Assembly: GCA_964535025.1 (NCBI GenBank)
Contig: CAZHRW010000030.1
Span: 1 to 14,534, forward strand
Origin: JAAYZK01 sp964535025
GTDB taxonomy: Bacteria; Planctomycetota; Phycisphaerae; SM23-33; FEN-1343
Length of the DNA stretch: 14,534 nucleotides
Reading direction: 5' to 3'
The first letter of the stretch is position 1. Every line of letters begins with the position of its first letter. Positions 5,621 to 13,021 of this stretch are shown in pieces. Position numbers and translations under genes: made by a program. A model generated the notes under the pieces. It was given only the letters and a program-made list of their open reading frames with translations, was not told the origin of the DNA and did not search any database.

Positions 5621-7807
5621 ATGAAACGCATTATCAACGTATCCAACCGCTTGCCGGTGAAGATCGGCGAGACGATCACCAAGTCGTCGGGGGGGTTGGT
5701 TTCCGCGCTGGACGGGGTGACCGACGAGTTCGAGCTGGTGTGGATCGGCTGGCCCGGGGCCCAGGTCGCCCCCGACCGGCAGGACCACTATCGGCAACTG
5801 CTGGCCGACCGGTTCGGCTACGTGCCGGTTTTCCTGAGTGACGAGGAGGCTTCCGGGTACTATGGGGGGCTGTCGAACTCGTCGCTGTGGCCGCTGCTGC
5901 ACTACATGGTCAACTACGCCGAGTTCGAGGACGACTGGTACGATGCCTACGAGACGGTCAATCGCCGCTTCGCCGACGTGGTCGACGAAGTCGCCGGCGA
6001 CGACGATCTGGTCTGGGTGCACGACTACCACCTGATGCTCGTGCCGGACCTGCTGCGCCGCCGCCGGCGGAACTACCGGATCGGGTTCTTCCTGCACACG
6101 CCGTTCCCGTCGTACGAAGTATTCCGCTGCCACCCGCGTCGGGATGCCTTGATCGAGGGGCTGCTGGGGGCCGACCTGATCGGTTTCCACACGTTCGGCT
6201 ACCTGCGGCACTTCCGCAGTGCGGTTCTGCGGCTGCTGGGCCTGCACAGCCAGCCCGACCGGATCTTCCGCGAGACGCACACGACCTACATCGGCACCCA
6301 CCCGATCGGCATCAATGCGCGGGCGTTCGTCGAGGCCCTGGACAACCCGGTCGTCCGCGATCAGATCGCCGAGCTCCAAAAGCATTACGACGGCAAACGG
6401 GTCGTCCTGTCCGTCGAGCGCCTCGACTATACCAAGGGCATCCCCCAGAAGCTCCTGGCCATCGAGAAGCTGCTGGCGGAGGACCCCCCGCGACGGGAGG
6501 ACACCGTCTTCATCATCGTCGCCATCCCCTCGCGCGAGGAGGTGCAGGCCTACCAGGACCTCCAGGACGAGGTCAACCTCGAAGTCAGCCGCATCAACGG
6601 CCGGTTCGCCACGATCGAGAACATGCCCGTCCACTTCATCCATCACGGCGTGCGGTTCGAGGAGCTGACGGCCCTGTATGCCCTCGCCGACGTGGCCATG
6701 GTGACGCCGGTGATGGACGGGATGAATCTCGTTGCCAAGGAATACGTCGCCTGCCAGCGCGAGGGGCGGGGCATGCTGATCCTCAGCGAGTTCGCCGGGG
6801 CCGCCCAGGAGCTGTTCAACGCGATCCTCGTGAACCCCTACGACGTCAGCGGCATGGCGGACGCCGTCCGCAAGGCGCTGATGCTCGATGCCGGCACCAA
6901 GAAGGCCCTCACCGAGCCGATGCGGCGGCGGGTGATCGAGCACGACGCGGTCTACTGGGCCCGCCACTTCCTCGGGGAGCTCGAATCCACCGGCGCCGCG
7001 GGGGGGCGCGAAGAGACGCGGCCGATCCCCCCGTGGGTCTCCCGGGCCATCGGCGACACCCGCAAACGCAAGGCCTTCTTCCTCGATTACGACGGCACGC
7101 TGCGCACCTTCGTGGCCAAGCCCGCCGACGCCGTGCCCACCGGGCGGATCCGAACGCTCCTGGCGGCGCTGCAGGACCGCCGCGACATCGACACGGTCAT
7201 CCTCAGCGGGCGGGATCGCGAATTTCTCGACGAACACCTCGGCGGCTACGGCATCACCCTGGTGGCCGAGCACGGCCATGCCATCCGACGGCCCGGCCGC
7301 CCGTGGGAACTGACGGTGCCGACGGCGTCGAACCGCTGGATGGCCGATATCCTGCCGATCCTCGAGATGTACGCCGACTCCACCCCGGGCTGCCAGGTCG
7401 AGGTCAAACAGTCGGCCCTGGTGTGGCACTATCGCCGGGCCGACCCGGAGTTCGGGCTGTGGAAGGCCACCGAGCTGATCGGCCACCTCGACGAGGTCGC
7501 CGCGAACCTGCCGGTCCGTGTCACGCACGGGCACAAGATCGTCGAGGTCTCCTCGCAGCAGACCACCAAGGGCGCCGCGCTGGAGCTGCTGGTCGGCGAA
7601 ATCGCCTACGACCTGATCCTCGCCGTCGGCGACGACCGGACCGACGAGAGCATGTTCCTCGTCGTCGACGACCGCCTCGTGTCCGTCAAGATCGGTCCCG
7701 GGCCCACCGCCGCCGATTTCCGCGCGGCCTCGCCCGAGGCCTTTCTCGCCCTGATGGAGACCTGGCTGGGGATTCGAACCGAAGGCGCCGCCCTCACCGA
7801 AGCGTGA
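5621..7807 (+). CDS. Bifunctional trehalose-6-phosphate synthase/phosphatase (OtsA-OtsB fusion)
   Basis: This 728-residue protein makes trehalose from UDP-glucose (or another NDP-glucose) and glucose-6-phosphate, then dephosphorylates trehalose-6-phosphate. Residues 1 to about 455 are a GT20 synthase domain: VSNRLPV with R10, the SSGGL loop (22-26), Y80/Y81 and W90, VHDYHL with D135, FFLHTPFPS with H159, ERLDYTKGI with R267 and K272, and PVMDGMNLVAKEYVA with D366 and E374. After a short linker, residues 482 to about 718 are a HAD-type phosphatase: DYDGT with D489 and D491, ILSGRD with S529, K650 in TTKG, and GDDRTDE with D671/D672. All catalytic landmarks of both halves are present, so both activities are expected. 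Length fits a two-domain enzyme with no extra domains. ATG 5621 follows GGAAGG. It is divergent from the hydrolase operon and cytoplasmic; likely roles are osmotic and desiccation protection. Confidence 0.95.
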   Translation: MKRIINVSNRLPVKIGETITKSSGGLVSALDGVTDEFELVWIGWPGAQVAPDRQDHYRQLLADRFGYVPVFLSDEEASGYYGGLSNSSLWPLLHYMVNYAEFEDDWYDAYETVNRRFADVVDEVAGDDDLVWVHDYHLMLVPDLLRRRRRNYRIGFFLHTPFPSYEVFRCHPRRDALIEGLLGADLIGFHTFGYLRHFRSAVLRLLGLHSQPDRIFRETHTTYIGTHPIGINARAFVEALDNPVVRDQIAELQKHYDGKRVVLSVERLDYTKGIPQKLLAIEKLLAEDPPRREDTVFIIVAIPSREEVQAYQDLQDEVNLEVSRINGRFATIENMPVHFIHHGVRFEELTALYALADVAMVTPVMDGMNLVAKEYVACQREGRGMLILSEFAGAAQELFNAILVNPYDVSGMADAVRKALMLDAGTKKALTEPMRRRVIEHDAVYWARHFLGELESTGAAGGREETRPIPPWVSRAIGDTRKRKAFFLDYDGTLRTFVAKPADAVPTGRIRTLLAALQDRRDIDTVILSGRDREFLDEHLGGYGITLVAEHGHAIRRPGRPWELTVPTASNRWMADILPILEMYADSTPGCQVEVKQSALVWHYRRADPEFGLWKATELIGHLDEVAANLPVRVTHGHKIVEVSSQQTTKGAALELLVGEIAYDLILAVGDDRTDESMFLVVDDRLVSVKIGPGPTAADFRAASPEAFLALMETWLGIRTEGAALTEA

Positions 7808-7893
7808 GGCGGCATTGCGGCTTGGCCGGGGCCTCTTGTGCCGGGTGCCGCCGCGCCCTACCCTGATGGGAGCACCGACCGAAAGGAGCTGTC

Positions 7894-8676
7894 ATGGATG
7901 TCGTGGCGTTGGGTTCGCTTGAGGCCAGTCGTCTGATCCTCGGGGGCAATCCGTTCAGCGGGTTCTCGCACCAGGGCGTCGAGAACGATCGGCGGATGCG
8001 CCGGTACTACACGGTCGCGCGGATCAAGGAGGCCTTGCGCCACGCCGAGTCGCTGGGGATCACGACGTTGATCGCCCGGGCCGACAACCACATCCAGCGC
8101 CTGCTCGAGGAGTACTGGGACGAGGGCGGTTCGATCCGATGGATCGCCCAGACCTGCCCGGAGCGGGGCAACGAGCCCCCGCAGGTCGGCGCGGCGATCG
8201 CGGCCGGGGCGAGCGGGGTGTTCGTGCACGGCGGGACGACGGACTACCTGCTGGCGCAGCACCGCCTGGAGGCGATCGGCCCGGCTGTCGACGAGGTCAC
8301 CCAAGCCGGCCTGCCGATCGGCGTGGCGGGTCACAACCCGGCGGTGTTCCAGTGGGCCGAGGCGAACCTGGACCTCGACTTCTACATGTGTTCCTACTAC
8401 AACCCCACCGATCGGGTCCGCCAGGCCGACCACGTGCACGGGGCCGACGAGCGATTCCACCCCGACGACCGCGACGCGATGGCGGCGACGATCGCGACGC
8501 TCGGCCGTCCGGTCATCCACTACAAGGTTCTCGCCGCCGGCCGCAATGATCCCGCCGAGGCCCTCGCCTTCGTCAAGGCCCACTGGCGCGACGGCGACGC
8601 CGTCTGTATCGGCCTGGACCGCCAGAAGCATCCCGAGGCGATGCGAGAGAATGCGAGGCTGTTGGGGGTAAGCTGA
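7894..8676 (+). CDS. Aldo-keto-reductase-like TIM-barrel protein, probably lacking canonical catalytic residues
   Basis: A 260-residue protein with no secure family assignment. Its order of motifs resembles the aldo-keto reductase barrel: SRLILGGNPFSG at strand 1, ALRHAESLGITTLIARAD (46-64), GVFVHGG with H112 where AKRs have their His, IGVAGHNPAVFQWA (142-155) like the GVSN segment, FYMCSYYNP (163-171) like the strand-6 YNP segment, VLAAGR (212-217), and a last helix ending AMRENARLLG. The canonical Tyr and Lys are not evident: NHIQRLLEEYW and IRWIAQTCP stand where a DTAxxYG and a TK would be expected. It may use a different chemistry or be a non-redox relative. The start is supported by GAAAGGAG 6 bases upstream. 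It follows otsAB by 86 bases on the same strand and could be co-transcribed. Cytoplasmic, no signal peptide. Confidence 0.75.
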   Translation: MDVVALGSLEASRLILGGNPFSGFSHQGVENDRRMRRYYTVARIKEALRHAESLGITTLIARADNHIQRLLEEYWDEGGSIRWIAQTCPERGNEPPQVGAAIAAGASGVFVHGGTTDYLLAQHRLEAIGPAVDEVTQAGLPIGVAGHNPAVFQWAEANLDLDFYMCSYYNPTDRVRQADHVHGADERFHPDDRDAMAATIATLGRPVIHYKVLAAGRNDPAEALAFVKAHWRDGDAVCIGLDRQKHPEAMRENARLLGVS

Positions 8677-8685
8677 ACGGGTGAG

Positions 8686-9462
8686 TCAGGCGGTTTCGAC
8701 GCGGTTCTGCAGGTGCATTCGCTGATAGTGGGCGACCATCTGGGCGAGCAGCTCCTGGGCGTGGAAGGTCTTGCGGACGGTTTCGGCGGAGATGAAGGCC
8801 AGCCCGTAGCAGGTCGGCTGCAGGGGCAGTTGTGAGACGCGTCGGACCTCGGCGATCAGCAGGAGCGACTCGGCACGGGGCAGGTCGAGGCGGACGCCGA
8901 TGTGGTCGCCGACGCCCCAGTCGATCCGGTCGGCGTCGCTCAATTCGGTCACGCCCAGGCCGCCGACGGACAGGTCGGTGACCCGCCCGGTGTGGATGGG
9001 ATGGTCCTCGGCCTTGTCGAGCTTGCCCTTCATGGTGGGCTTCCACAGATTGGCCGTCAGGGGCGCGTCGTCGGGGATCCGCACGCGATAGTGCTCCCGC
9101 TGGTTGACCGTCAGGATATCGGAGACGATCTTGAGCGAGACGACCGGCAGGCGGTTGCCCTTGACGTTGATGTAGAGGACCTCGACCATCCGGGCCATGA
9201 ACATCACCCGGCGTTCCCGCGCCGGGAAGCGGACGCCGACGTCGCACCCGGCGGGCAGGTGGGCCGCGTCGTCGCCCCAGACCGGCTTGGGATAGGACAG
9301 CAGGACCGTCCCGGTCGCCATGTCGCAGTCGAGCATCTCGGCGCTGCACATCCGCCACCGGTCCCCGGTGGGCACCGCCAGGCTCACCTTGCGCCGCGTG
9401 GCCGCCGCCAGCTTGACAAGTTCAGCCGTATCCTGGTTTTGCGTTGTACCCGTTGAGGACAT
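8686..9462 (-). CDS. YcgR-like PilZ-domain protein (c-di-GMP effector)
   Basis: This 258-residue protein has the two-domain layout of flagellar-brake (YcgR-type) proteins. Residues about 20-118 form an N-terminal beta-barrel-like domain (RRKVSLAVPTGDRWRM, PAGCDVGVRFPARERRVMF). A PilZ domain follows (about 121-240). The c-di-GMP binding signature is intact: R122-x3-R126 (QREHYRVRI) and D163-x-S165-x-G167-G168 (VTDLSVGGLGV). About 36 residues separate the two motifs, rather long, with a charged insert rich in Lys and Asp. The protein is expected to bind c-di-GMP and alter motility, adhesion or exopolysaccharide output, but no flagellar or polysaccharide-export gene is within view. ATG 9462 has GGGGA about 8 bases upstream. 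It converges with the AKR-like gene, with only 9 bases between stop codons, leaving no room for a conventional terminator. Confidence 0.88.
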   Translation of the reverse strand: MSSTGTTQNQDTAELVKLAAATRRKVSLAVPTGDRWRMCSAEMLDCDMATGTVLLSYPKPVWGDDAAHLPAGCDVGVRFPARERRVMFMARMVEVLYINVKGNRLPVVSLKIVSDILTVNQREHYRVRIPDDAPLTANLWKPTMKGKLDKAEDHPIHTGRVTDLSVGGLGVTELSDADRIDWGVGDHIGVRLDLPRAESLLLIAEVRRVSQLPLQPTCYGLAFISAETVRKTFHAQELLAQMVAHYQRMHLQNRVETA

Positions 9463-9582
9463 CGTCTGGTCCCCGCTCCTGCAGGCCGCCGCCGCGGGTC
9501 GGGCGGGGCCGCCGCAAAGACTAATTCGATCTCAAGAACCGTACAATTCGAGCCCCGACGGGCCAAACCCCTTCCCATCGAC

Positions 9583-9613
9583 ATTATGGGCCGCTCGAAA
9601 GTTTTATCGGCAA
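9583..9613 (-). promoter_or_regulatory. Weak promoter candidate upstream of the PilZ gene
   Basis: On the minus strand TTGCCG (9608-9613, 4/6) precedes CATAAT (9583-9588, 5/6) with a long 19-base spacer. It lies in the 214-base gene-free gap between the PilZ gene and the small Cys-rich gene, which is more AT-rich than its surroundings. Nothing else, such as a terminator or RNA gene, was recognised in this gap. Confidence 0.3.
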
Positions 9614-9676
9614 GTGGAGTGGACAGGTGAAGTTAAACCGCATCGCAGCCACCGTCGCCCAACGGAGCCCGCGCCG

Positions 9677-9865
9677 TCACGACGCGGTCGTTTGGTCGGG
9701 CTTATCCCCGGGTTCATCGGCGGCGTCGCGGTCGGCGCAGCAGGTGCCGTCGCCCAGGGCCGAGCAACTGCCGCACCCGCCGCGGCCCTTGCCCCAACGG
9801 GTGTAGGCGATGCCCCACACCGCCAGGATGATCGCCATGACCAGGATGCTGAGCAGGTATTCCAT
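9677..9865 (-). CDS. Small single-span membrane protein with a Cys-rich motif
   Basis: A 62-residue protein: a hydrophobic helix at residues 3-21 (YLLSILVMAIILAVWGIAY), a basic stop-transfer stretch TRWGKGR, then C31-x2-C34 and C42-C43, and an acidic, polar tail. By the positive-inside rule the Cys cluster faces the cytoplasm with the N-terminus outside. The layout resembles short Cys-rich membrane proteins annotated beside FeoB, but no feo gene is visible here, so that name is not claimed. Metal or Fe-S binding is plausible only from the cysteines. The start has AGGTGA 3 bases before ATG 9865, a tight spacing; the hydrophobic start and codon use support a real gene. It lies 56 bases downstream of the FAD oxidoreductase stop on the same strand and could be the last gene of that operon. 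Confidence 0.65.
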   Translation of the reverse strand: MEYLLSILVMAIILAVWGIAYTRWGKGRGGCGSCSALGDGTCCADRDAADEPGDKPDQTTAS

Positions 9866-9921
9866 GATTCACCTACTTCATTCTACCGATGGCCGCGGCG
9901 ATGTGTTCGCGGAGCGGCACC

Positions 9922-11190
9922 TCAAATCTCCCCGGGGACGATGGCCCCGTGGGCGGACAGCAGGTCGCGGAGGTCGTCCAGTGGCAGGGCGGCCGCCTCG
10001 GCGCCCGTGCGGGCGGCGAGGACGGCCATCGCGCCGGCGGCCTGCCCCATGGCCATGCAGGTCGCCTGGATCCGGAAGGCCGAGCGGGCCTCGCGGTCGC
10101 CGGCGGCGGCGCGGCCGGGGACGATAAGGTTGCGCATCCCGGCCGGCAGCAGCGCGCCGCGGGGAATCGTCGGGAACGTGTGCGGCTCCAGCGGTCGTAC
10201 GTCCACCCACCGGTGGGGGTCGTCGAGGTGCAGGTCGATGGGCCAGTAGCTGTAGCAGACCGCGTCCGGCCACAGACGGCCACTGAGGTAGTCCTCGGCA
10301 GTCACCGTCGCCCGCCCGCGGATGCCGACGGTCTCGCGGATGCCGGTCTCGACGGCGGCGGTGATCTGGAGATCCTCCAGCCCCGGCTGGGCGCGGTAGA
10401 ACCGCTGGAGCTTCCGCGCGATCGCCCGGGCGGCGACCTCGACACGGGTCCGGCCGGCGCTGGTGTGGGCGTCGGGCGCCGGCAGGTGCATCGTGTTGCG
10501 GCCTCCGCGCTTCAGCAGGCCCGACGCGCCGATTCCGCTGGAGCCCACATCGGTCCACGCCATCCGCCCGGCGTCCACCTCGGCGGCGAAGGCGGCGTCG
10601 ACGGCGTCGAGGTCGACCCCTTCGAGGTCCACGCCGTGCGTGTGCAGGTTCAACGTGGCCGTCTGCGGCGCCGGGGTGGCCTCGACCGGTCCGCCGGCCA
10701 GGGCGACGACGTTGGCGTCGGCGGTCGCGTCGATCACGGCCGCGGCGGTCGTGTCGACCAGGCCGGTCTTCGTGCAGAACGTGAGGTTCCACCCATCGCC
10801 GGCATCGGCGGCCCGCGCCGCCATCGTATGCAGATGCAGATCGACCCCCGCGTCCAGGACCGCCGCGTCGGCGATCGCCGCGAAGATCGTCGGGTTGAGG
10901 CGGACGCACTGCCGCCAGGCGTGCTCGGTCCAGTCTTGCGGGTCGTACAGGGCCGTGCCCGACTCGGCCGCGGCGGTGGTGACCAGCTCCCAGCCGATCC
11001 CGGCGATGATCTGGCGGCCCCAGGCGTGGAACAACCCCGGGTTGGCGATCTCGGCGTTGGTGATTGTCCCGCCGAGCTGGCCGGTCTTCTCCACCAGCAG
11101 CGTCTGGGCCCCGGCGCGGGCGGCCTGGACGGCGGCGATGATCCCGGCGGTGCCGCCGCCGACGACGGCGACGTCGTAGTGTGCCTGCAT
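9922..11190 (-). CDS. FAD-dependent oxidoreductase (FAD_oxidored family)
   Basis: This 422-residue flavoprotein has an N-terminal Rossmann dinucleotide-binding fold: YDVAVVGGGTAG (5-16), E34 at the end of strand 2 to hold the FAD ribose, and GQLGGTIT (37-44), typical of the FAD_oxidored branch. ETGIRETVGIRGR (281-293) is the conserved mid-domain motif. The C-terminal FAD-closing segment is present at about 350-392 (GMRNLIVPGRAAAGDREARS, then a Gly/Ala-rich helix with MAMGQAAGAMA). Family members oxidise varied small molecules, often sugars or cyclitols in Planctomycetota clusters; the substrate here is unknown. No signal peptide, so cytoplasmic. Its ATG lies 3 bases after the xseB stop, and GAGGAG inside the xseB end serves as its ribosome site, so translation is probably coupled. 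It may be the redox member of the operon led by the isomerase-like gene. Confidence 0.9.
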   Translation of the reverse strand: MQAHYDVAVVGGGTAGIIAAVQAARAGAQTLLVEKTGQLGGTITNAEIANPGLFHAWGRQIIAGIGWELVTTAAAESGTALYDPQDWTEHAWRQCVRLNPTIFAAIADAAVLDAGVDLHLHTMAARAADAGDGWNLTFCTKTGLVDTTAAAVIDATADANVVALAGGPVEATPAPQTATLNLHTHGVDLEGVDLDAVDAAFAAEVDAGRMAWTDVGSSGIGASGLLKRGGRNTMHLPAPDAHTSAGRTRVEVAARAIARKLQRFYRAQPGLEDLQITAAVETGIRETVGIRGRATVTAEDYLSGRLWPDAVCYSYWPIDLHLDDPHRWVDVRPLEPHTFPTIPRGALLPAGMRNLIVPGRAAAGDREARSAFRIQATCMAMGQAAGAMAVLAARTGAEAAALPLDDLRDLLSAHGAIVPGEI

Positions 11191-11193
11191 GGG

Positions 11194-11433
11194 TTACTCC
11201 TCGATGTCTTCCAGTTCCCCGGCGGCGGCGAGGGTCTGGTCGTCCTCGGCCGTCAGCAGTTGGATCTTCTTCTCGGCCGCGTCCAGCACGCGACGGCAGT
11301 GCTTGATCAGCTTGATGCCCTCGGCGTACTTGGCGATCGATTCCTCCAGCCCGATCTCGCCCGATTCGATGGACGCGACGATCTGCTCGAGGTTTTCCAG
11401 CGCCTCTTCAAATGTCAACTTCTGCTTTGCCAT
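11194..11433 (-). CDS. xseB: Exodeoxyribonuclease VII small subunit
   Basis: A 79-residue protein matching the XseB family in length and sequence: KLTFEEALENLEQIVASIES (5-24), GEIGLEESIAKYAEGIKLIK, and a coiled-coil helix ending AEKKIQLL, with an acidic C-terminal tail. XseB forms a helical hairpin; several copies bind the long coiled coil of XseA and are needed for the enzyme that degrades single-stranded DNA from both ends. It is 15 bases downstream of xseA, in the usual A-B order, with GGAG about 9 bases before ATG 11433. The FAD oxidoreductase follows after only 3 bases. Cytoplasmic; very confident call. Confidence 0.95.
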   Translation of the reverse strand: MAKQKLTFEEALENLEQIVASIESGEIGLEESIAKYAEGIKLIKHCRRVLDAAEKKIQLLTAEDDQTLAAAGELEDIEE

Positions 11434-11448
11434 GGGTGCGTCTCCGGT

Positions 11449-13017
11449 TTATTCATCGCCGAACAGCGTTGGCTGGTCGGCCGGTGGACCCTTGGGTCGT
11501 CTGGACGGCGGCGATCCTTCCACCACGGAGCGGATCTCGCCGTTGGCCAGTTCGGTGCGGATTCTCTGGCCGCCGTGCACGTCGGCGGCGTCGCGGAGGA
11601 TGTTGCCCCTGGCGTCGCGGGTCACCGAGAAACCGCGGCGCAGGACATTGCGGTAACTGAGGGCCTCCAGCGTCCGCTCGTAGCGTTTCACCTCGACGGC
11701 CCCCGCCCGCAGGGCGCCGCGGGTGAGCAGTTCGAGCTGCCGCCGGCCGGTTGTCAGTCGCTGTCGCGCCAGGCCGACGCGGTGGCGCGGGTTCGCCCCG
11801 GCCAGCCGGGCGGCGGCGCGGCCCAGGCGGTCGCTGCGGCGCTTGGCCAGGCCGCCGAGGTTCCACCGCAGGGCGCCGGTGAACGCGGCCAGCCTATGGG
11901 CGGCCTCGGCGGCGCGGCCCAGCAGGGCGGCCCGCATGGCGCCGCCGGCGTCGTCGACCCGCTGGCTGAGCGCCTCCACGTGGTGGAGCGGGTTGCGGAA
12001 GAACTCGCTGCGCTGCACCAGCCGCAGGGCGGTCCGCCCCTGCTCGGCCAGGCCGCGAACCGTCCGGTCGAGGCGGCGACGCTGCTCGCCCAGGGCCCGC
12101 CGCAGGGCGACGCCGTCGGGCGTCGCCAGGACCGCCGCGGCGGTGGGGGTGGCGGCGCGGAGGTCGGCGACCATGTCGGCGATGGTGGTATCGATTTCGT
12201 GGCCGACGCCGCTGATGACCGGGATGGCGCAGTCGGCGATCGCCCGGGCGACGGCCTCCTCGTTGAAGCACCACAGGTCCTCCAGGCTGCCCCCGCCGCG
12301 GCCGACGATGAGCGTGTCGATCCCCAGCCGCTCGGCGTTGGCCGACGCCGCCCGGATCGCCCGTGCGATCTGCCCGGTCGCGGCGTCGCCCTGGACCGGC
12401 ACGCCGACGAGGTAGACCGTTGCCGCCGGCCAGCGTTTGGCCAGCGTCCGGCGGATGTCGCGGATCGCGGCCCCGGTCGGGCTGGTGACCACGGCGAGGA
12501 CGTGGGGGTAGGGCGGAATCGCCCGCTGGCGGGCGGGGTCGAACAGCCCCTCGGCCTCCAGCCGCCCCGCCAGTTGGCGGAAGGCCAACTCCAGCGCCCC
12601 GGCCCCGCGGGGCGTCAGGCGGTCGACATACAATTGCAGCTTGCCCTGTCGCTCGTAGACGTCCACCCGCCCCTCGGCGACGACCTCCATCCCGTCGGCC
12701 AGGTCGAACTTCACCGTCGCCGCCGCCTGGCGGAACATCGCGGCGGGAATCTGGGCATCGGGGTCCTTCAGCGAGAAGTACACGTGCCCGCTGGCCGGAC
12801 GGCTGAGATTACTGACTTCACCGACCACCGCCACCCGCCGGGGCATCCCGTCGGCCACGACCTGCCGCACGTCGGCCACCAGCGCCGAAACCGTCAGCGG
12901 TTGCTCTGAACGGGCCCCGACGAATTCGCTGGTCACGTCCCGCCCGCTCTCGCCGCCGGTCACGTCCGCGGCCTCGCGGGGCCCCTTGGCCTGGTTGGGG
13001 TCGAACAGGATCGCCAT
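11449..13017 (-). CDS. xseA: Exodeoxyribonuclease VII large subunit
   Basis: This 522-residue protein is the catalytic and DNA-binding subunit of exonuclease VII. After about 40 extra N-terminal residues there is an OB fold (about 41-135: LTVSALVADVRQVV, VVGEVSNLSRPASGHVYFSL). The nuclease domain has VVTSPTGAAIRDI (176-188), VGRGGGSLEDLWCFNEE (238-254) and SGVGHEIDTTIADMVAD (269-285). Then comes a long Arg/Ala-rich coiled-coil region (about 300-440) and the conserved LRRGFSVTRD. It is longer than E. coli XseA (about 456 residues), mainly through the N-terminal lead and a Pro-rich C-terminal tail ending QPTLFGDE, which resembles a sliding-clamp-binding motif. ATG 13017 lies 4 bases after the isomerase-like gene stop and has a weak ribosome site, fitting coupled translation. 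Confident call. Confidence 0.97.
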   Translation of the reverse strand: MAILFDPNQAKGPREAADVTGGESGRDVTSEFVGARSEQPLTVSALVADVRQVVADGMPRRVAVVGEVSNLSRPASGHVYFSLKDPDAQIPAAMFRQAAATVKFDLADGMEVVAEGRVDVYERQGKLQLYVDRLTPRGAGALELAFRQLAGRLEAEGLFDPARQRAIPPYPHVLAVVTSPTGAAIRDIRRTLAKRWPAATVYLVGVPVQGDAATGQIARAIRAASANAERLGIDTLIVGRGGGSLEDLWCFNEEAVARAIADCAIPVISGVGHEIDTTIADMVADLRAATPTAAAVLATPDGVALRRALGEQRRRLDRTVRGLAEQGRTALRLVQRSEFFRNPLHHVEALSQRVDDAGGAMRAALLGRAAEAAHRLAAFTGALRWNLGGLAKRRSDRLGRAAARLAGANPRHRVGLARQRLTTGRRQLELLTRGALRAGAVEVKRYERTLEALSYRNVLRRGFSVTRDARGNILRDAADVHGGQRIRTELANGEIRSVVEGSPPSRRPKGPPADQPTLFGDE

Positions 13018-13021
13018 GGGC

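Noticed and set aside
5561..7534. Open minus-strand frame of about 657 codons
   Set aside because: It is the antisense of the trehalose synthase/phosphatase gene, whose plus-strand motifs are complete.
7808..7852. Possible terminator after the trehalose gene: GGCGGCA paired with TGCCGCC
   Set aside because: The 7-base arms are separated by about 31 bases and no T-run follows, so an intrinsic terminator is not supported; in GC-rich DNA such pairing is common.
9889..12909. Open plus-strand frame of about 1006 codons
   Set aside because: It lies antisense across the FAD oxidoreductase, xseB and xseA; its length reflects GC-driven stop scarcity and the product is low-complexity.
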